The notes beneath the pieces are model-generated. The model was not told the origin of the DNA. It made no database searches and was given only the letters and a program-made list of their open reading frames with translations. Positions 56,359 through 64,000 of a stretch of DNA of 64,000 bases are shown in pieces; within the stretch, counting starts at the first letter, position 1; each line of letters begins with the position of its first letter. A program made the position numbers and the translations under genes. Origin of the DNA: Acinetobacter gandensis (lineage in GTDB: Bacteria; Pseudomonadota; Gammaproteobacteria; Pseudomonadales; Moraxellaceae); NCBI RefSeq assembly GCF_001678755.1, contig NZ_LZDS01000029.1:163609-227608 (forward strand). Direction: 5' to 3'.

Positions 56359-59300
56359 TTAACTGATTCCAAGCTTATCCCATACTTTTTGTAAGCGAGA
56401 CGGAGAAATTGGCATCTTTGTCTTCATCGGTTGAGAGAATAAAGATATGCGTAACTCCTCAACCATGAAATACAATTCTTTAAGGCGAGTGTCGTTTTTA
56501 AACTTAAATAATTTTTCCATCCATGGGTCAACTTGATCAATGGCAGAATTGTCCCTTTGTAGATTATTTGGCAAGCGGTCTAAACGCAAGATCAATGCTT
56601 TCAAATAACGTGGAAATTCAAGCCACACATCGGAAGTTTTGCCATAAACAAAGTCCGCAAGTTGCATCAAATCCAACTGATCTTCAATGTCATCGATGTT
56701 CTTTCCGAACACAGAATCATCTAAAACCAACAATTTCCGGCGAATTTCCTGCCATTGAATGTAAGTTTCACTCAAAACAGCCAATGCCTGTTGCCCATGA
56801 GTTAAGAAAGATTTTTTTACATTTAAAATGAGGTTTTGATACTCCTGCACATTGACAGGAAGCTCATTTATTGAAAGCTGCAGTGTGGCATAAACTAACA
56901 TTTGTTCAAGTTTTGCCTTATCCCCCAACGGCGAATAAGCCAATGCCAATGGTTTAGAAATTTGCTTTTTTAACTGTCGAATCAAATCGCCCAGTTGCAT
57001 ATGTACAAGATGAATGATCCCTTCACGATGCTGTTTTACCGCTTCAGCTTGATCATTGAAGGTTTGAATTACTACACCTGATTCGTCTTTTGCGGTTAAT
57101 GCAGCAAAATCTTTCGATGGCACCAAGGCTTGGTATTGTTTCACCACAACGCCTGTGACTTTTTGCGATGCCTCAAACACAAAACTTTCTGGGAACGTTT
57201 TAAACTCGCCTTTCAGCTGTTTTACTGGACTATGAGTTTCTGTACGACAACGGGCTTTTAATTCATCCAGATCACGACCTTGCTCAATCACACGACCTTT
57301 TTCATCAATGACTTTAATTAGCGGTAATAAATATTGCTCAACTCGTTCCCACGAAAAATCTTTTTCCGTGATTTGCTCACCACGTAATTGGAATGCCAAG
57401 AAACTAAAAATATGCTCCCGTAAATGTACCGCATCCACACGATTCATTAACTTTTTCGCTGTGTCAGGAATGGGCACCAAATGACGACGTTTATCTTTTG
57501 GCAAGGCTTTGAGCAAGGCTTCGATTAAATCTTGACGCCAACCAGGAATGCCCCATGACCAAATATTTTCATCCACTTGCGGTAAAGCTTGCACAGGTAT
57601 TTTAACAGTTGCACCATCTTCATCATGACTTGGATCAAAGCGATAACTTGCTGCTAAACGCAGCTCACCATTGCGCAGATAGTCTGGGAATTGCTGCGTC
57701 GTTGGACGGTCATTCATCCAAAGTGCATCATCATCTACAAATAAATAACGCGGATTCTGTGGTTCGACTGTCGCACGCCAGTCTTCAAATGAACGGCGGC
57801 TAGCAACATCTTCCGGCACTTTAGACGCATAGAACTGGTAAATGGTTTCTTCATCCACCACCAAATCACGACGACGTAATTTATCTTCTACACGTTCAAC
57901 TTCTTCAAGCTTCAGCAAATTGTGTTTTAAAAATGGCGGTGTAATACCTAAATGACCTGTGGTTAAGGCATCTCTTAAGAAAATTTCATGTGCGGCAGGC
58001 TGATCAACTTTTTCATAGTTGATTGGACGACGCGGCTCAATGATCAAACCAAATAAAGAAATTTGATCATAAGCATTCACCACACCGGCTTTTTTCGACC
58101 AATGCGGCTCAAAGTAATGATGTTTCAGTAAATCCCCCGCAGCCAATAAAATCCATTCAGGTTCAATTTTCGCTAAAGTACGAATATAAACTTGAGAGGT
58201 TTCCACCATCTCAAAAGCCATCACCCACGGCGTATTGGTTTTATGCAAAGTCGATGCGGGGAAAATACGTGCTTTTTGCTGACGCACTGCCATAAATACG
58301 TTGCGTTCATCAGTCTTATTAGCAATAAACGAAAGTAAACCTGTCAGCAGCGCGCGATGCAGATTTTCATAACTGGCTTTCTTTTCATTAAAAGAAAGTT
58401 TTAAGCCTTGCGCTAAATCGACCAATTGCTCGTGAGTCTTTTTCCACTCACGTAAACGCAGCCAACTCAGGAAATGATTGCGTGCAAAGGTACGACGTTT
58501 GTTGTCACTCATCTCACGGTTAGCCACCAAGGCTTCCCAGAGCTTGATATAAAATAAAAAGTCCGAATCCGCTTCGCGGAATAAAGCATGTTTTTGATCC
58601 GCTTGCATTTGTTTATCGGCAGGACGCTCACGCGGATCTTGCACTGCTAAAGCCGCAACAATAATCAAGACTTCATTTAGCACACCAAAATGTGCACCAC
58701 CCAAAATCATTCGGGCAAGTCGTGGGTCAATCGGCATTTTTGCCATTTGTTGACCGATTTTAGTTAAAGCACCCTCATTGTTCTGTTTTTTGTGCTTCGT
58801 ATTGTTTGCTGTCGTTTCTAATTTCGCTTGATCCGCTTTGGCCGATTTATCTTTTAATGCGCCAAGCTCAATTAACAGTTTACGACCATCATTCACTAAG
58901 CGATGATCAGGCGGTTCAATGAAGTCAAAATCTTCTAATTCGCCAAAACCTAAACTTTGCATCTGTAAAATCACCGATGCCAAGTTGGTGCGTTTAATCT
59001 CAGGTTCGGTAAATTCAGGGCGACTCATAAAGTCTTCTTCTGAATACAGACGAATACACACACCTGGTGCAATACGACCACAACGCCCTTTACGTTGATT
59101 GGCAGCCGCCTGTGATACTGCTTCAATCGGTAAGCGCTGCACACGTGAACGATAGTTATAACGCGATATACGTGCAAAGCCGCTATCAATCACATAGCGA
59201 ATATTAGGTACGGTTAATGCCGTTTCCGCCACGTTCGTGGCAATAATAATGCGTCGCCCGCCACCAGATGGATTAAAAATTCGTTGTTGTTCAGCCAAAG

Positions 59301-60282
59301 CCAGTCGTGCATACAAAGGTAATACTTCAGTATGGCGTGGGCCAAATTTCTGCAAGGTTTCTTGTAATTCACGAATTTCTTGTTCAGTACTGGCAAAAAT
59401 CAAAATGTCCGCATGCTCAGGATGGCCTTTTTCCTGTGCATCTTGAAAACATTCTTCTACCGCTGAAACAACGGCACGCGGTAAATTTTCTTCAAAATCA
59501 TCAAACTCATCGTCATCACTGCCAACAATGCTCAGCTCTGAAATTGGACGATAACGGAGTTCTACCGGAAAGCTACGACCTTCCACTTCAAAGATAGGCG
59601 CACCATTAAAGTAATTTGAAAAACGATTTACATCTAAAGTCGCCGAGGTAATGATGACTTTTAAATCTTTACGACGTGGCAAGAGCTGCTTTAGATAACC
59701 CATAATGAAGTCGATATTCAGCGAACGTTCATGCGCTTCATCGATAATAATCGTGTCGTATTTATTTAAAAAACGGTCATTAGAGAGTTCAGCGAGCAAA
59801 ATACCATCCGTCATTAAACGAACAATCGAATCTTGCGAACCTTGCTCGTTAAAACGGACTTTAAAAGATATTGACTCACCGAGCTTCTCACCAACCTCTT
59901 CAGCAATACGCTGTGAAACACTACGTGCAGCCAATCGACGTGGTTGGGTATGACCAATTAAGCCTGTTAAACCTCGCCCAGCAAGCATGGCAATTTGCGG
60001 TAATTGTGTTGTTTTACCCGAACCAGTTTCACCCGCAACAATAATCACCTGATGCTGCTGAATCGCTTCAATTAGTTTGTCCGCATACTGCGTAACAGGT
60101 AAATCTTGATTTAATTTAATATTGGGAATGCGGGCAATCCGTTCGCGGACTTTGGTATTTGATTTTTCAAACAGTTCTTCATACTGTTTTTCGTTGGCGT
60201 CTTTCCCCTTACGCAATCGATTTAAACGGTGTGCATCACGAACCATCACCATTTTTTCTACATTTAAATCTTTCGCCACCAA
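56359..60282 (-). CDS. hrpA: ATP-dependent RNA helicase HrpA
   Basis: The 1307-residue protein fits HrpA (~1300). Walker A GETGSGKTTQLPQ, DEAH in IIIDEAHERSLNIDF, SAT in IITSATLD and QRKGRCGRI in motif VI are the DEAH/RHA set. The long C-terminal DUF3418-type region begins at about 690. HrpA resolves stalled or collided ribosomes in E. coli. The start is probably TTG 60282, with AGGG at about seven nt; GTG 60279 is also possible. It ends 30 bp before the fabH-like start, same strand. Confidence 0.93.
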   Translation of the reverse strand: MVAKDLNVEKMVMVRDAHRLNRLRKGKDANEKQYEELFEKSNTKVRERIARIPNIKLNQDLPVTQYADKLIEAIQQHQVIIVAGETGSGKTTQLPQIAMLAGRGLTGLIGHTQPRRLAARSVSQRIAEEVGEKLGESISFKVRFNEQGSQDSIVRLMTDGILLAELSNDRFLNKYDTIIIDEAHERSLNIDFIMGYLKQLLPRRKDLKVIITSATLDVNRFSNYFNGAPIFEVEGRSFPVELRYRPISELSIVGSDDDEFDDFEENLPRAVVSAVEECFQDAQEKGHPEHADILIFASTEQEIRELQETLQKFGPRHTEVLPLYARLALAEQQRIFNPSGGGRRIIIATNVAETALTVPNIRYVIDSGFARISRYNYRSRVQRLPIEAVSQAAANQRKGRCGRIAPGVCIRLYSEEDFMSRPEFTEPEIKRTNLASVILQMQSLGFGELEDFDFIEPPDHRLVNDGRKLLIELGALKDKSAKADQAKLETTANNTKHKKQNNEGALTKIGQQMAKMPIDPRLARMILGGAHFGVLNEVLIIVAALAVQDPRERPADKQMQADQKHALFREADSDFLFYIKLWEALVANREMSDNKRRTFARNHFLSWLRLREWKKTHEQLVDLAQGLKLSFNEKKASYENLHRALLTGLLSFIANKTDERNVFMAVRQQKARIFPASTLHKTNTPWVMAFEMVETSQVYIRTLAKIEPEWILLAAGDLLKHHYFEPHWSKKAGVVNAYDQISLFGLIIEPRRPINYEKVDQPAAHEIFLRDALTTGHLGITPPFLKHNLLKLEEVERVEDKLRRRDLVVDEETIYQFYASKVPEDVASRRSFEDWRATVEPQNPRYLFVDDDALWMNDRPTTQQFPDYLRNGELRLAASYRFDPSHDEDGATVKIPVQALPQVDENIWSWGIPGWRQDLIEALLKALPKDKRRHLVPIPDTAKKLMNRVDAVHLREHIFSFLAFQLRGEQITEKDFSWERVEQYLLPLIKVIDEKGRVIEQGRDLDELKARCRTETHSPVKQLKGEFKTFPESFVFEASQKVTGVVVKQYQALVPSKDFAALTAKDESGVVIQTFNDQAEAVKQHREGIIHLVHMQLGDLIRQLKKQISKPLALAYSPLGDKAKLEQMLVYATLQLSINELPVNVQEYQNLILNVKKSFLTHGQQALAVLSETYIQWQEIRRKLLVLDDSVFGKNIDDIEDQLDLMQLADFVYGKTSDVWLEFPRYLKALILRLDRLPNNLQRDNSAIDQVDPWMEKLFKFKNDTRLKELYFMVEELRISLFSQPMKTKMPISPSRLQKVWDKLGIS

Positions 60283-60823
60283 GAGAACGCCCTATCACTA
60301 TCTTAAAACACGATATTCTACTCGGTTTTATAACGATTCCCAATGTAGCTTTCATTAAAGTCTTTGCATTCAAATCTTTTTTGCACTATTCCCAGGCCTG
60401 CAAGCTTCAACGTTTTAGATAATCAAATCACAACACCACTGAGCGACACAAAATTTTTAACCAATATAGATATAAATCAACACACGATATAAAAGTAAAC
60501 CTTAAACAGCTTTTATATATTGAATGGATTCAAAGATTCATCGGAGAATTTAGGCCATTTTTTGAAAAAAATTAAAAAGCCCCCCTTGAATTAAGCACTA
60601 AACATCTCCATATCTGTACAGGGCATAATTCAAGTCTTTGTTGTCATCTAATCCACATATATGTTCGGTTAAATGAGAAGAAATACTTGTCTGTTGGGAA
60701 ATAGCTAAACATAGGTTAATTCGGTTTTCCGATATTAGTTATGTAAAAATACTATTTCAGCAATAAGAAAAATTTCTGTACCCTATTGGAAATCAAATAC
60801 AAACCTCAATCATGGAGACAATG
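60283..60823. other. Intergenic region between hrpA and ahpC
   Basis: This gap of about 540 bp holds the divergent promoters of hrpA and ahpC. I see no ORF with a ribosome site, no RNA gene and no clear OxyR tetrad; an AT-rich TACTAT 17 bp after TTCCGA near 60728-60760 is a weak candidate for the ahpC promoter. Confidence 0.4.
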
Positions 60824-61387
60824 ATGAGCTTAATTAATACTGAAGTTAAACCATTTAAAACAACAGCTTTCCAAAACGGTCAGTTCATCGAAGTAACTGA
60901 AGCTGATCTTAAAGGTAAATGGTCTGTAGTATTCTTCTACCCAGCTGACTTCACTTTTGTTTGCCCAACTGAACTTGGCGACCTTGCTGACAACTACGAA
61001 GAATTCAAAAAACTAGGTGTTGAAATCTACTCAGTTTCTACTGACACTCACTTCACTCACAAAGCTTGGCACGATTCTTCAGAAGAAATCAAAAAAATCC
61101 AATACGTAATGGTTGGTGATGCAAACTGGACTCTTGCTAAAAACTTTGACGTATTAATCGAAGCTGACGGTCTTGCAGATCGTGGTACTTTCGTTATCGA
61201 TCCAGAAGGTAAAATCCAAATCGTTGAAATCAACGCTGGTGGTATTGGCCGTGACGCTTCTGAACTTCTTCGTAAAGTTAAAGCAGCTCAATACGTACAC
61301 GCTCACCCAGGCGAAGTTTGCCCAGCTAAATGGAAAGAAGGCGACGCAACTCTTGCTCCTTCAATCGACCTAGTTGGTAAAATCTAA
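60824..61387 (+). CDS. ahpC: Alkyl hydroperoxide reductase subunit C (peroxiredoxin)
   Basis: The protein has 187 residues from ATG 60824, chosen because GGAG sits six nt before it and [11 protein letters not shown] matches AhpC; an upstream in-frame ATG at 60812 overlaps the ribosome site. The peroxidatic Cys is in FVCPTE (C47) and the resolving Cys is in [10 protein letters not shown] near the C-terminus. It reduces H2O2 and organic hydroperoxides, re-reduced by AhpF. Codon use is strongly biased, as for an abundant protein. Confidence 0.97.
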   Translation: MSLINTEVKPFKTTAFQNGQFIEVTEADLKGKWSVVFFYPADFTFVCPTELGDLADNYEEFKKLGVEIYSVSTDTHFTHKAWHDSSEEIKKIQYVMVGDANWTLAKNFDVLIEADGLADRGTFVIDPEGKIQIVEINAGGIGRDASELLRKVKAAQYVHAHPGEVCPAKWKEGDATLAPSIDLVGKI

Positions 61388-61410
61388 TCTGTATTAGATT
61401 GAACTGATTC

Positions 61411-61441
61411 AAAAAAACCACGCGTTTTGCGTGGTTTTTTT
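61411..61441 (+). terminator. Rho-independent terminator of ahpC
   Basis: AACCACGC and GCGTGGTT form a hairpin with A and T tracts on the flanks, about 25 bp after the ahpC stop. Confidence 0.88.
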
Positions 61442-61669
61442 ATTCTTATCGTTTGTGATTTTACATGCAGCGACATCACACAATAAGCCAAAAATCTGCT
61501 GCATGCTGATCTTTTAATAATTTTATTGAATTTGGACAAATCCAAATTTACACACGCACTATAAAAAACTTGCAAACTACTTTTTTAGCTACTTATATCA
61601 ATCTATAAAGTTCAGTATTTTTAACATGATATTTTATTCATTTCGCTTTAGGTTGGGAGAAGTTAATCA

Positions 61670-62146
61670 ATGAAATGCATCATGCTATTTGCCTGCTTAG
61701 TCAGTTGTTCAATTCCTAGCTTTGCAGCCATCTATTGTGATGGTCAAATCAAACATCAAACGATCCGTGATGATATAAAAATTAAAAAAAATTGCTTATT
61801 AGAAGGTTTAATTATTCATGGTGACGTGATTTTATAAAATGGATCTAGCCTAGAACTCAAAGATAATCACTTGAACGGTAATATTGAAGCAGCAAACAAC
61901 TTTTCAAAAATTATCGCTCAACACAATCACATCAGTGGAGATGTCAATTTTATCCAAGGGAAAAACATTCAATTACGTCATAATCAAATTTCTGGCGACC
62001 TAAAGCTAAATAAAAACAGTGGCACTATCGCGATTACGGATAATGAAATCGCAGGCAATTTAATTTGCGCAGAAAACACTTTCACAATGAATGGCAGTAA
62101 CAATCAAGTCAAAGGCAACAAAAGCGAGCAATGCCGAACGTTCTAA
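61670..62146 (+). pseudogene. Nonsense-interrupted secreted repeat protein
   Basis: ATG 61670 has GGGAGAAG seven nt upstream and encodes a signal peptide (MKCIMLFACLVSC, cleavage near SFAA). The frame meets TAA at 61835-61837 (codon 56) and continues unchanged for another 102 codons to TAA at 62144. The second part holds five ~20-residue repeats: NHLNGNI, NHISGDV, NQISGDL, NEIAGNL and NQVKGN. That is a parallel beta-helix pattern, and Cys pairs flank it. Apart from the stop the gene looks intact, so the lesion is recent or read through. Function unknown. Confidence 0.75.
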
Positions 62147-62370
62147 GGACTCGAATTTTAGAATCATGCGCGAAAATATTTTACTTATTTCCACAATAAA
62201 GCATGCTATTTTTATGGAAAGTTTTACTATTTTTTAAGCTATGCTTATTCAGATAAAACTTTAATTTTTAACAAATCTGCAATACTTCAACATACGGATA
62301 TAGCTTAGTTTCAAAATATAAAGACCTTCATCTGCAACACAACGATAACGATGCATTAAGGGGGATGTTT

Positions 62371-62577
62371 ATGACTACAACTGCTGTAACTTCTTGGAAA
62401 TATAGTTCTTCTTCACGATACTTAAAAATTTTTTATGCCAATGGTGCTGGCGATTTATTTTATCCAGTTTCACCATTTATTTATGATAATTTACTACGAT
62501 GTAGCGACAAAACAGCATTTGTACACAAATACTTAGAATACGATCTACATTTTTCTAGGGTTTCTTTACAAGGATAG
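62371..62577 (+). CDS. KTSC domain protein
   Basis: The 68-residue protein fits the KTSC domain: an SSSRYLKIFYANGAGDLFYPVSPFIY core followed by LLRCSDKTAFVHKYL, where a helix and second strand are expected. KTSC domains are found alone or fused to lysyl-tRNA synthetase-like proteins and their role is unclear. ATG 62371 is preferred over 62365, because AGGGGG is then six nt upstream. Confidence 0.7.
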   Translation: MTTTAVTSWKYSSSSRYLKIFYANGAGDLFYPVSPFIYDNLLRCSDKTAFVHKYLEYDLHFSRVSLQG

Positions 62578-62596
62578 TTTTTCACAGTTTTCTAAT

Positions 62597-62625
62597 AAAA
62601 ATCAGGGCTAAACACCCTGATTTTA
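62597..62625. terminator. Bidirectional terminator between convergent genes
   Basis: AAAATCAGGG and CCCTGATTTT form a hairpin with a 7-nt loop. It lies between the KTSC gene (plus) and the O-methyltransferase gene (minus), with suitable A/T tracts on both sides. Confidence 0.82.
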
Positions 62626-62654
62626 CTTAACGTAATGATTTAAGTCTTTCTAGA

Positions 62655-63248
62655 TTAATCTCGGAAAGTCACCATAAACAACCCTGCCCCAATGTTTAAA
62701 GTCGTACTCACAAAGCGATTATCTTGCTCAACCATTTTTATAAAGTCAGCCACATCATTCGCATGTGACAGAACATTATCCACAATCAATACACCACCTT
62801 GTTTATGCATAATTTGGGATAGATATTGCCAATATTGCACATAAGCATCACGTTCTGCGTCCAACAAAATCAAATCATAACTTTGCTTTAAATTTTGCAA
62901 AAAGATCAGTGCATCCCCTTGATAAAAATGAATATAATTAATCAATTGCAAATGCTGTGCGTGCTGTTTGGCTTGAATAATACGAGAATCATCTATTTCT
63001 ATGGTATCCACATGTCCTTGTGTAGCTTTCGCTGCATCAGCCAACCATAGCGTTGAATACCCTGTTGATGTTCCTATTTCTAAAATCTGCTTTGCCTGCT
63101 TAAGGCGAATTTGTATCGCTAAAAATAATGCTGAATCTGGTTCAATATTGCGATAGCGCGCTAAACGATGATCTTGTGCAGCATCATGCGCGGTGAATGC
63201 AACATACAACTGCTGCATATAATTTTTGAAATTAGCATCCATGCTCAT
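62655..63248 (-). CDS. Class I SAM-dependent O-methyltransferase
   Basis: The 197-residue protein matches small caffeoyl-CoA-O-methyltransferase-like enzymes: ILEIGTSTGYSTLWLA (SAM motif I, about 57-72), DTIEIDDSRIIQAKQHA, YDLILLDAERDAYVQYW with the metal/cofactor Asp, and GGVLIVDNVL. The start is supported by AAGGA seven nt upstream. The methyl acceptor is unknown. It is convergent with the KTSC gene. Confidence 0.88.
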   Translation of the reverse strand: MSMDANFKNYMQQLYVAFTAHDAAQDHRLARYRNIEPDSALFLAIQIRLKQAKQILEIGTSTGYSTLWLADAAKATQGHVDTIEIDDSRIIQAKQHAQHLQLINYIHFYQGDALIFLQNLKQSYDLILLDAERDAYVQYWQYLSQIMHKQGGVLIVDNVLSHANDVADFIKMVEQDNRFVSTTLNIGAGLFMVTFRD

Positions 63249-63312
63249 AGCAATATCCTTTTTTTTCTATTACTTACAACTACTCATAAATTCCAAAAAA
63301 TCTAGCTTGGTT

Positions 63313-63579
63313 TTAATGTGTATCTTGAATCAGCTTAAAACGTGGAATCACTTCACCTTCTATCTCAACTGTTTCAGTAAACATGCTTAATGGTCGCACC
63401 CACATTGAATAATCACCATATAAACATTGATAAACCACTAATTTTTCTTCTGTTTCACTATGTGTCGCCACATGAAACACCTGATATAGTTTGCCTTTAT
63501 AGTGTTGATAAATGCCTTGCTTTACTTGCATGTTTTTCTCTAAAATTTGATAAAAATCATTTAGCTTCGACTGTAGCAT
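63313..63579 (-). CDS. DUF1653 domain protein
   Basis: The 88-residue protein has the DUF1653 pattern: VKQGIYQHYKGKLYQVFHVATHSETEEKLVVYQCLY, then MWVRPLSMFTETVE. An internal ATG at 63531 (MQVKQGIY) gives 72 residues, closer to the usual family length, and is an alternative start. No function is established. It lies 64 bp upstream of the O-methyltransferase gene on the same strand. Confidence 0.82.
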   Translation of the reverse strand: MLQSKLNDFYQILEKNMQVKQGIYQHYKGKLYQVFHVATHSETEEKLVVYQCLYGDYSMWVRPLSMFTETVEIEGEVIPRFKLIQDTH

Positions 63580-63737
63580 TGTCTGCCCGTTGTCGCGATA
63601 AATTAGTTTCTTTTTCTCTTATTTAACTTGTAGTTTTTAAATAAAACTCCATATTAAGTCACATCTTAGAAATCTACTTTTCTGATTTAGAAAGATATTT
63701 CTGCTATTGATTAGTAAAACCGATCATTTTTATAAAA

Positions 63738-63775
63738 ACAAACCGTTTCATCTATTTAATGGTTTGTTCTATGAT
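63738..63775 (+). promoter_or_regulatory. Inverted repeat and -10-like element upstream of ahpF
   Basis: ACAAACC at 63738-63744 is inverted as GGTTTGT at 63761-63767, with a 16-nt spacer. It is followed at once by TATGAT (63770-63775), a likely -10, about 40 bp before the ahpF start. An operator for a peroxide regulator is plausible. The sequence does not match the OxyR ATAG-N7-CTAT tetrad well. Confidence 0.4.
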
Positions 63776-63815
63776 TCTCTTATCAAATAAATTTACTCCT
63801 TTGGAGACGTTAGCA

Positions 63816-64000
63816 ATGTTAGATCAAAATACTTCTGCTCAATTAAAAACCTTACTTGAACGCCTTGAAGGCCCGATTGAAATCGTCGCAACTTTAAACG
63901 GTACAGACAAGTCTGACAAAATTAAAGAACTGGTAACTGAAGTTGCTGCTTTGTCTAACCTTGTTACTGCTCGTTTCGATGGCAACAACAGCCGTGCACC
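63816..64000 (+). CDS. ahpF: Alkyl hydroperoxide reductase subunit F (5' part, cut by window edge)
   Basis: ATG 63816 follows GGAG 11 nt upstream. The visible 61 residues (MLDQNTSAQLKTLLERLEGP, EIVATLNGTDKSDKIKELVT) match the N-terminal thioredoxin-like domain of AhpF. AhpF is the FAD/NADH disulfide reductase that recharges AhpC. The window ends inside the gene. ahpC is nearly 2.5 kb upstream with other genes between, so the two are not one operon here. Confidence 0.92.
   Translation, partial: MLDQNTSAQLKTLLERLEGPIEIVATLNGTDKSDKIKELVTEVAALSNLVTARFDGNNSRA

Noticed and set aside
60640..60790. OxyR site before ahpC
   Set aside because: One ATAG is present, but the spaced ATAG/CTAT tetrad could not be matched.

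Overview
The window reads as chromosomal DNA of an Acinetobacter species (Moraxellaceae, Gammaproteobacteria). It is AT-rich. Hfq carries the long glycine-rich tail typical of that genus. Several gene orders are standard for Moraxellaceae and Pseudomonas: rpsA-ihfB-lapA-pyrF, amgK-murU divergent from lptD-surA, tsaE-mutL-miaA-hfq, and rsmG-parA-parB followed by exbBD-msbA-lpxK-kdsB-holB-pilZ-tatD. Identifications rest on reading motifs and recalled family features; no database search was run. The genus call is firm and the species is not assignable.

Layout. 1-1191: the 5' part of a TerC/CBS membrane protein gene (minus strand, cut by the window edge), preceded by an overlapping 21-codon leader ORF. 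1.8-5.1 kb: MarR regulator, SOS-associated peptidase (HMCES/YedK family), aldehyde dehydrogenase and a small membrane protein. 5.2-9.0 kb: malate synthase G and ZapE. 9.1-12.7 kb: AraC regulator divergent from a Baeyer-Villiger-type flavin monooxygenase, then a LysO-type exporter. 12.8-18.1 kb: pyrF, lapA, ihfB, rpsA, cmk, an SRPBCC protein and tadA. 18.1-20.6 kb: enoyl-CoA hydratase/isomerase-family protein, ung and a QueD-like protein. 20.7-23.3 kb: type II secretion minor pseudopilins gspH-I-J-K. 23.3-33.1 kb: a nearly gap-free minus-strand block covering DNA replication, lipopolysaccharide synthesis and export, proton-channel energisation, chromosome partition and rRNA methylation. 33.1-38.7 kb: peptidoglycan recycling (murU, amgK) divergent from outer-membrane biogenesis (lptD, surA). 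38.9-42.9 kb: hfq, miaA, mutL, tsaE. 43-50 kb: an accessory-looking stretch with two pseudouridine synthases, an orphan RelB-like protein, a GNAT, an MFS transporter, two broken genes (a GAF-GGDEF diguanylate cyclase and a gamma-glutamylcyclotransferase) and MetR. 50.5-60.3 kb: a PIF1-like helicase with a C-terminal HTH, a large PcfJ-like protein, a PlsC-like acyltransferase, a FabH-like synthase and HrpA. 60.8-64 kb: ahpC and the start of ahpF, separated by a nonsense-interrupted secreted repeat protein, a KTSC protein, an O-methyltransferase and a DUF1653 protein.

Most of the window is housekeeping. The observations most worth following are the Pro-rich leader ORF stop-start overlapped with the TerC gene (a possible translation-coupled metal or stress sensor), three genes broken by point lesions, the lone PcfJ-like protein next to the PIF1-like helicase, the FabH2/acyltransferase pair with an SD-supported TTG start, and the Hfq tail repeat. 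No phage, insertion sequence, CRISPR array, tRNA or rRNA gene was recognised.
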